From assembly GCA_030141605.1 (NCBI GenBank), contig JAQGDQ010000030.1, forward strand, positions 1 to 64,000: a stretch of DNA of 64,000 bases, read 5' to 3'. Positions 57,701 to 64,000 of the stretch are shown piece after piece (within the stretch, counting starts at the first letter, position 1; each line of letters begins with the position of its first letter). Below the pieces are notes generated by a model. That model ran no database searches. It saw only the letters and a program-made list of their open reading frames with translations, and was not told the origin of the DNA. A program made the translations under genes and the position numbers. Source of the stretch: Tubiluchus corallicola (Eukaryota; Priapulida; Priapulimorpha; Priapulimorphida; Tubiluchidae).

Positions 57701-60700
57701 GGTATGACACTGACAAATGTTGGCCCACTTGGGATCACCTAAAGGTCGTCTACAGAGACTCTCTCAAACATGTGTAATATTACAAATTAAAGCTTAGGGG
57801 CAGCTGGGGTCACATAAAGGACATCTGCAGGGTATGTGTCAAATATATTGTGTAAGATATTCAAATAAAGCTCATGCAGAGGCGTTTCACGTGGTTCATT
57901 AAAACATCCAGCGCTGTTGACAAATGACTTAGTTTTCTTTATTTTGCCAAAATGTTTTATCCTTCGTCTTAGATTTTTGGTTAATAGTAACCTTTGCATA
58001 AAATGTATGTCACACTGATTGACCAAGGTCAAAAGTGTTACGCCATTTTTGGTCACCCACAGGGCATCTAAAGGAAATGTCGCAAACATTTGTGTAATAA
58101 TTATAGGGTACTATAAGCTTAGGAGCTCAGTATTAGAATAATAATTTTAAGGATCAGCTATGGGCCTGATTTAGGAAGATGCTAAATGCAAAGTTAATAC
58201 GAAGAGAGCACAGTAGGATGTAACAATCCATGGCATCATAATTAGTGGCCGCTGAACCCACTATCAGAGTTTTTCTGACGCATTTGCATACTAGTAGGAT
58301 GTCATGGCAACGTGATATCATATGACGCCAATAAGCTAGTGTGCCTTTGTGCTTGAGCAATCATTCTACCACATTATGATACAAGTTTGTTGTGGTTAAG
58401 GCAAATTTTTCTTCGGGGAACCTACATGTTGACCGTCTGGTTCCATTTTATTGCATCGTTTCCTTACCATGTAGTCTATTTAGTTAACTCGTCTTTCATA
58501 CATAATTTGTTCCCCCTAGATTTTTCAGTAACAGTGATTTTTCTTCTACTCTATATAGTAATAATACAGCAATGCTATAATTTTTTTATAATTTACACTC
58601 TTCTGAGAAGGGTAGCTGACTTTGTTGACCAATTGGTCCTTTGCTACCCTTTCTCCTGCACCCCCTGACACTTTCTTTTATATATATTTTTTATTGCAAT
58701 TGGTAATTAACTATAGCACTTATTGTTTATCTTGGAATTCTGGTGTTAATTAGGAGATAAATAAAAAATATCTATGCCTTTGCTGGATTGAACCTGATCT
58801 TTCAGTTTGGCATTTGGGTGAAAATAGAGCATAGCCACCTGACAGCCTCATGGACATAATTACATGATTCCTAGAGATATGAAGCAAACTGAACAAGAAA
58901 ATTTATGTTGTAATTGAAGTTTAATTCTTCCCTGCTCTGTTTGTTTTATACTATTCTTATACTATTATTATACTATTTGTTAGACTATAGAATAATTATA
59001 CTATTATTCTTTATTAACAGGCGGCATCATATGTACAGTGTATGGTGTGTGACGCATTAAGTTAAAAATGGTAGTTGCAAAGTAGCAAAACAGAGCGGTG
59101 TAGGAAGTTTCTACTGATGTGGAAAATTTTTCACATGATTTGAAAAAACTTACACATGAAAATCTGAAATTCAATTGAATCAAAACAAAAGTTTTCAGTT
59201 AAAATCAAAATACAGCGGAAAATTATAAAAAGTTGTAATTATTTATACTCACCTAAAAGCCATCTAAACAAGATATGCATTGTGCAACTTTTTTGCATTG
59301 TTTTTAAATGAAAATAAGATCACAACACTACTTAAAGTTTTAATGACCAATAGTGTTCAAAATGTAGTAAACAACAGAGTCACTACCAGTATGTATAGAA
59401 ATTATTTCTACAATATATTAAAGTGTGAGCATTATATCTTCTGGTCTGGTTTTACACCTAAATGTTGAATCAGATAACCCTTGAGTCTCTAAAATTTACT
59501 GTAAAAAGAGACTGTTGTCTTTAACTGCTCAGAAATACTTTGCAGTGTATGTCAATTTCTCTTAGCAGAATAGTAAAAATAATAAAGGCAGTATTTTGAC
59601 TATTGTAGACAGGTGCTTACAAGATTGCAGCTGTGTGCTGGGCTCCTGGTAACCAGAAACTAGCAGTTTGCACATCAGATAGAGTCGTATTACTCTACGA
59701 TGAACAAGGGGAGAAAAGAGACAAATTTTCATTAAAACCTGCTGATCCAAAGGTAATGCCATTTAATAGTGATTGTTGCTATCAACACTTTACATCTTTC
59801 TGCTGCATTGTTTAATGTAAGGTAACTTAATTTGTTATGTATTTATTGCAAAATTTGCAGACATTTCCCTCATGCACTAATTTTACAGTTTACAGTTTCA
59901 AAAGCTATAGAAGGTTGGGTGTAAACATGAGCCTTCACTTGATCACACTAGCACTGTCATAATTGAAACATGTTTATGTTTGTTAGTATGGGAAAAAGAG
60001 TTACACGGTCAAAGGACTTGGATTTTCATCTGACAGCACTAAACTAGCAGTCGGTCAAACAGACAACATTGTTTATGTGTACAAAATAGGAAGCAGCTGG
60101 TGAGAGTATTACAAAATTTACTTTTCTTGCTCATAAAAAGTTCATAAGTTTCTTTTTTGATTTTTTTTTTTGTAAATTGTCCTTAAGTATTTCATCACGT
60201 AGTTTATTTAGAAAAGTACAGAAAATAGTGTAGGCTTTTCATAGTGCATTATGTCAAATTTTGATTTTAGGCATTTATTTAGTTAAGCACAAGTTTTCGT
60301 TCTAACATACGAAATGGACTTAAGAAATTTGTCTGTTTTTTATTTAACACGTGGATTGTAAAGCATTTAACTAGGCAACTCGCAAAAATTGGACCTGACT
60401 CTTTTTTGCTTTCTCCTAATAAATGGGCATGATGTAGGTGACTCCTGAAAATATTTAGATGACTATTTACGGTCTTACTTTGCAACTAAGCTATCAACTT
60501 TAATATCAAATAATTTTCTACTGCAAATGGCAGATGACTCCAAGTGTTTCCGAAATTCTAATCTCTTTGTTAGTTTAGTCTGGTCATGCAGAAGATTCCT
60601 GTTTTAATCAGTGATCACTAGATAGAGAAGCTATATAAATATAGCGATTACTGTATTTCCAATATATACTTTATCTATGGCTGTATACATGAGCCAAATA

Positions 60701-63562
60701 TTTTTTCTAACCACCATAATACTTGTTTAAATATGCACCACTAGGTGGCTCAACTTTATGATATACCAATAATTATTTATTGTTATAAACAATGCAAGTC
60801 TGTAAGATCTGAGATTCATTTGACTGTTGTTGTTTTTATTTATTTTCATTTCTAGGACAGACAAGAAGGTTATATGTAACAAGTTTATTCAACAGAGTGC
60901 TGTTACCTGCCTTATCTGGCCTGTGGATCAACCCATTGTAATTGGATTAGCAGATGGCAAGGTAATATAAGTGTAAGATGTTTTTTCTATCTGTTTGCCA
61001 GCAGGTTACCTTAACTGCTATTTTAGGTGAAAAAGTCTGCATCCTTGGTGCACTTTCATGAGTGTCGTCAGTTCTACAAACCTTATTTTTCCAGATACAT
61101 TTCAAAAATACAGCGTAATCACACTATTATTCTGAATCCTGTCGATTCTGTTAAAATTTAGTTATATTAACAAGTTTACGCAAGTTGCGTAACTGCGAAA
61201 GTGTTAATAAGTTCCCGAGTTAGAGTCGCGGCAGTACCATTTAGCGAAAAAGTGCAAATAACAAATTCATTCTACAGCCACCTTAGTACTTTTTTCGATG
61301 CAATGTGTAAAAATTGTAAGAATAACTGCATAAAACTCGTGATTTTATTGTAATTTTGTAAAAAGTATGATTGTTTTTATAATTATTTTTCAAATTAAAA
61401 AAATTTCAATAGACTAAAATCCTACTCTGGCTGTATGTTTAAGCGACAGCATTTGCCTAATACATAAAGGATTGCAAAGCAGTAATATTTCATAAATTGT
61501 TGACGTTATCTTGCACAGTGTGACATGGTAAGGTGAAAATGAACCGGAAAAGAAAACTAATTTAACGGAAAATAAAAACGTTTCTGTAGTGGCTTGAAAA
61601 ACAAAGACCACAAGTTTTGCGTGAAACAATGCAGGGATACCGCGTCACTGATTTTGGGGTAAACAGTAAACCGGTTACCATAAAATGACACTACTCTCAG
61701 CCTTTTTGCTTGGTGACCATATCCCGTTGAGTTAGAATAATGCAGACACCTACTCGATTTATATTGAATCATGTGGCATTATTTAAAGTTCCTTACGTGG
61801 CTAAATCATTTTTCTGAAGCAGACAGGTATGTCTAGGAGCTAGCAGTATAATTATTCTTGTGCATTCTATGGTTATTAATTTGGTAAAGACATCAATGCA
61901 TTTACAATAATCAGTGCATTAAAGGAATGCTAGCTGAAAAGCATACATCTACGTTAAGATCTACATTCTAACTATGTGATGTTGGTAACCCATTCACTAA
62001 GTCAAAATAACATAAAATTTTTTTTTTGTTAAGAAAGTTTGTCTTCTGACCTGATTCGACACGTAAATTATGTACAAAAGTAATTGCTCACAATTATATG
62101 CTTAATAAATAGAAAATGTGGTATGTTCATAAGTATGTCTTTAAAATATAGTTAGTAGATGGCAACACGATTACTTTCCTTCAGTAGAATAGTTACTAAT
62201 GTCATACATGTATGAATTATTGAAGTGCAACTGCTGGCACTGCTTGAATCAAGCATGAAAACATTGGTGTGCTCCAGTATTTTTTCATAGTATTTTATTT
62301 GTGTTTTTGAATTTTTCAAATAAACCTCAATTTTTTCATTTTGGTTATTTTTAATACATGAAATACAGCACTAACTAAAACTTGATAGTGAAAAATATGC
62401 TTCAGGTTCGTATAGCGAACGTAAAGACCAACAAATCTACAACGCTGTATGGAACAGATTCATATGTGGTTGCTTTGGCTACAAAGTAAGTCAGAAATTG
62501 CTTTTTTGAATGAACTAATAATTCACTTTCTGCTGATGGTGTGTGCTTGGCAACCAAAGTTAAGTAACACAGTGTATGCATGGATGACTGCTTGGAAATT
62601 TGTTTCTTGTAATCAATAGATTAACTTTAACTGTATCAGTAGATACAGTAAGCGCTGCTTAATAGACACCTGGTTAATAGACTCAGTCGCTTAATAGACT
62701 CAAAAATGCCTGAAATGGGCCACTTATGTTCAAATATACATAAAAACTATCAGTAATTGACTCAACATTTTTCCTTCACTTACTTAGAATAAGATATTTG
62801 TATGTGCCAAAAGAGCCTTTCCTACTTTTATGTCATCCTTACTTCCCTTTTGTGCACTATGTATGCAGAAAGAATCATATTAAGTACCATTTTTTATAAG
62901 CAGATACATTTATCATGCACTAATAGGCTAGGTTAATGGTTTTGCTTTGAATCTGTTACCTGCTCGCCCACTGTTACCCAAAAAATTTCTGGAAGCTAAA
63001 CATTTAATCACTTGCCTAGTGGTTTCCTTTTGATGCCCTCATTGCAAATCATGCTTTCAGGCTTAATGAGTTAACAGTCAAAGATGCAAGTACAGTAATC
63101 AGCCGCTATTCCTTGTGATTTACAAGAGTAAACATCATACAGCAAATAAATTGCAATGTAAGTGAGCAGACGATTAAAAAATCTGTGACTTAGAAAAGTG
63201 TACTTTTTAATTTATTGTTAATTCACTTATATAAATTAATATTTTAAAATATTTTTTCTAATTTTTAACTGTACAAAAGAATTTAGGCATTACTTAGTTT
63301 CTAAAATTCATTAAAAACCTTTGCAGTGCATAGTAAGCTGATGACTCGTACTTTTATACCTTTAATACTACACCCATCAGTTAATAGGTTCAGTCAGTTA
63401 ATTGGGTCAAAACACGTCGGTCCCAAAGTGAGTTTATTAAGCGGCACCTACTGTATCAATTTTTTTACTCGCAGTGTATCTAACAAAGGAATTCTATCCG
63501 GTCATGCCGATGGAACAATTGTGCGCTATTTTTTTGATGATGAAGGAAGCGGTGAAGCCCAG
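54745..63562 (+). CDS. IFT172: IFT172, N-terminal WD-repeat exons (partial, runs off window)
   Basis: Six exons in phase: 54745-54783, 59609-59752, 59987-60099, 60856-60961, 62406-62485 and 63475-63562; the gene goes on past 64000. Exon 1 is only 39 nt and encodes [13 protein letters not shown], nearly the same as the vertebrate N-terminus. Later exons encode [91 protein letters not shown] and [20 protein letters not shown], all closely matching IFT172. IFT172 is a large subunit of the intraflagellar transport B complex, carrying cargo along cilia; this window holds the first part of its WD40 propellers. Introns are GT/AG; exon 1 has the weaker donor GTTTAT. Intron 1 is 4.8 kb with a decayed LINE. 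Confidence 0.95.
54838..56870 (+). mobile_element. Decayed non-LTR retrotransposon in IFT172 intron 1
   Basis: Broken frames show an endonuclease part ([20 protein letters not shown], then DRHSVF and GGMAIIV; later [15 protein letters not shown]) and an RT part ([19 protein letters not shown], then [33 protein letters not shown] and a FVDD site). Several frameshifts and stops, so inactive. Unlike the 40.8-kb element it keeps endonuclease sequence, and the family is different. It begins within about 60 bp of the IFT172 exon 1 donor. Confidence 0.85.
56871..57620 (+). other. IFT172 intron 1, unassigned
   Basis: AT-rich, then a less AT-rich patch near 57.15-57.30 kb (GGCGTCTGTCGGGCATCGGC) that looks like inserted repeat sequence. 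No coding evidence. Confidence 0.3.
57621..58130 (+). repeat. Degenerate repeats of about 80-100 bp
   Basis: Four diverged copies carry the order GGTCAC (or GATCAC), a C/A-rich AAAGGNCATCTNCAGG segment, TGTNTCAAACAT, GTGTAATAT and AAAGCTTAGG. They start near 57.63, 57.73, 57.81 and 58.05 kb. No function is evident. Confidence 0.45.
58131..59608 (+). other. IFT172 intron 1, no recognised feature
   Basis: AT-rich; no exon between the 39-nt first exon and 59609 is needed to keep phase with the IFT172 N-terminus. Confidence 0.4.
60962..62405 (+). other. IFT172 intron 4, no recognised feature
   Basis: About 1.4 kb of AT-rich intron. Minus-strand ORFs of about 70 codons at 61.4-61.8 kb have no recognisable motif. 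Confidence 0.4.
62646..63453. mobile_element. Pogo/Tigger-like MITE in IFT172 intron 5
   Basis: The left end CAGTAAGCGCTGCTTAATAG and the inverted right end CAGTAGGTGCCGCTTAATAA match at 16 of 20, and both are flanked by TA, the target duplication of Tc1/mariner-pogo elements. The CAGT start and repeated CTTAATAGAC-like units near the end are typical of Tigger-type termini. There is no transposase. The right end lies 21 bp before the exon at 63475. Confidence 0.75.
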
Positions 63563-64000
63563 GTATTCTGACAGAGCGACCTTATGACATTGTATTTTCA
63601 CTGTTCTACTTCAGCAGTTGACTAAGATCTGAAGTATCAAGCAAAGTGCAAGCTTTTATAATTTACTTTATTACTAAAACATTTGCTGTGGCAGAAAGAT
63701 ATTCTATTTTACTTCTTGTGTTTTACTTGTATTATAGTGCCAGTTTTTGTCACAAGCCTTTTTTAGTATCTAGTAACAATGAGTAATATTAGTATTTAAG
63801 ACTGCTGCAAACATTGGCAATTTTTTCAGTTTAAAATTTAACGCTTACTTATAGCAAAGTTTTTATAACTCCTCCATTATATTAAATCTCATTTGACTTT
63901 GATGATGTTGCCTAAAAATGCTTGGCACACTACGGTTATGGTAAATCGATAGTGATATGTGTCGTGTGCCGTGATATGTTTTTGATGTGTATATGTTTGC
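63563..64000 (+). other. IFT172 intron 6 (partial)
   Basis: Follows the donor CAG/GTATTC at 63562. AT-rich to the window edge, no exon recognised. Confidence 0.5.

Overview
The window is animal nuclear DNA. It is AT-rich, has spliced genes with GT/AG introns, and is full of transposable elements. Four metazoan protein genes could be read by chaining exons whose reading phases agree. (1) Minus strand, about 11.73-4.10 kb: the 3' part of a cholinesterase-like adhesion molecule (CLAM) closest to neurotactin. (2) Plus strand, 28.43-34.44 kb: a complete eight-exon ZNF622/Rei1-type ribosome biogenesis factor. (3) Minus strand, 52.96-39.08 kb: a complete two-exon SoxF transcription factor. (4) Plus strand from 54.75 kb and running off the right edge: the first six exons of IFT172. 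SoxF and IFT172 are head to head, with about 1.8 kb between their start codons.

The species is not certain. SoxF with its C-terminal EFDQYL-like motif, together with a Gmr1-type Ty3/gypsy element (integrase placed before reverse transcriptase, a lineage described from deuterostomes), points to an invertebrate deuterostome. A tunicate is possible, but this is inference.

Layout. 0-4 kb: a cluster of small terminal-inverted-repeat elements (MITEs). 4.1-11.7 kb: CLAM exons, with a hAT transposon (about 5.83-9.0 kb, 829-codon ORF) in one intron and a MITE in another. 11.83-19.1 kb: a Ty3/gypsy element on the minus strand, with about 1-kb near-identical LTRs, a tRNA-Leu primer site, and most of its reverse transcriptase deleted; its 5' LTR runs into a 161-base assembly gap. 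19.3-28.4 kb: gene-poor sequence with a 1.5-kb TIR element, several non-LTR retrotransposon scraps and a possible serine-protease relic. 28.4-34.4 kb: ZNF622. 35.5-37.0 kb: a 24-bp minisatellite inside a larger tandem duplication. 39.1-53.0 kb: SoxF; its 12-kb intron holds a non-LTR element with an intact antisense ORF, a hAT 3' end, a 236-bp CT microsatellite and a 768-bp TIR element. 54.7-64 kb: IFT172; intron 1 holds a decayed non-LTR element, and a pogo/Tigger-like MITE ends 21 bp before an exon.

The host genes do not form one pathway: cell adhesion (CLAM), 60S ribosome maturation (ZNF622), developmental transcription (SoxF) and ciliary transport (IFT172). The most notable items are the Gmr1-type element with its missing RT, the CLAM gene that has lost its catalytic serine and gained a 14-residue internal duplication, the triplicated dimerisation motif of the hAT transposase, and the 39-nt IFT172 first exon next to a LINE insertion. 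No CRISPR array, operon or confident tRNA/rRNA gene was seen.
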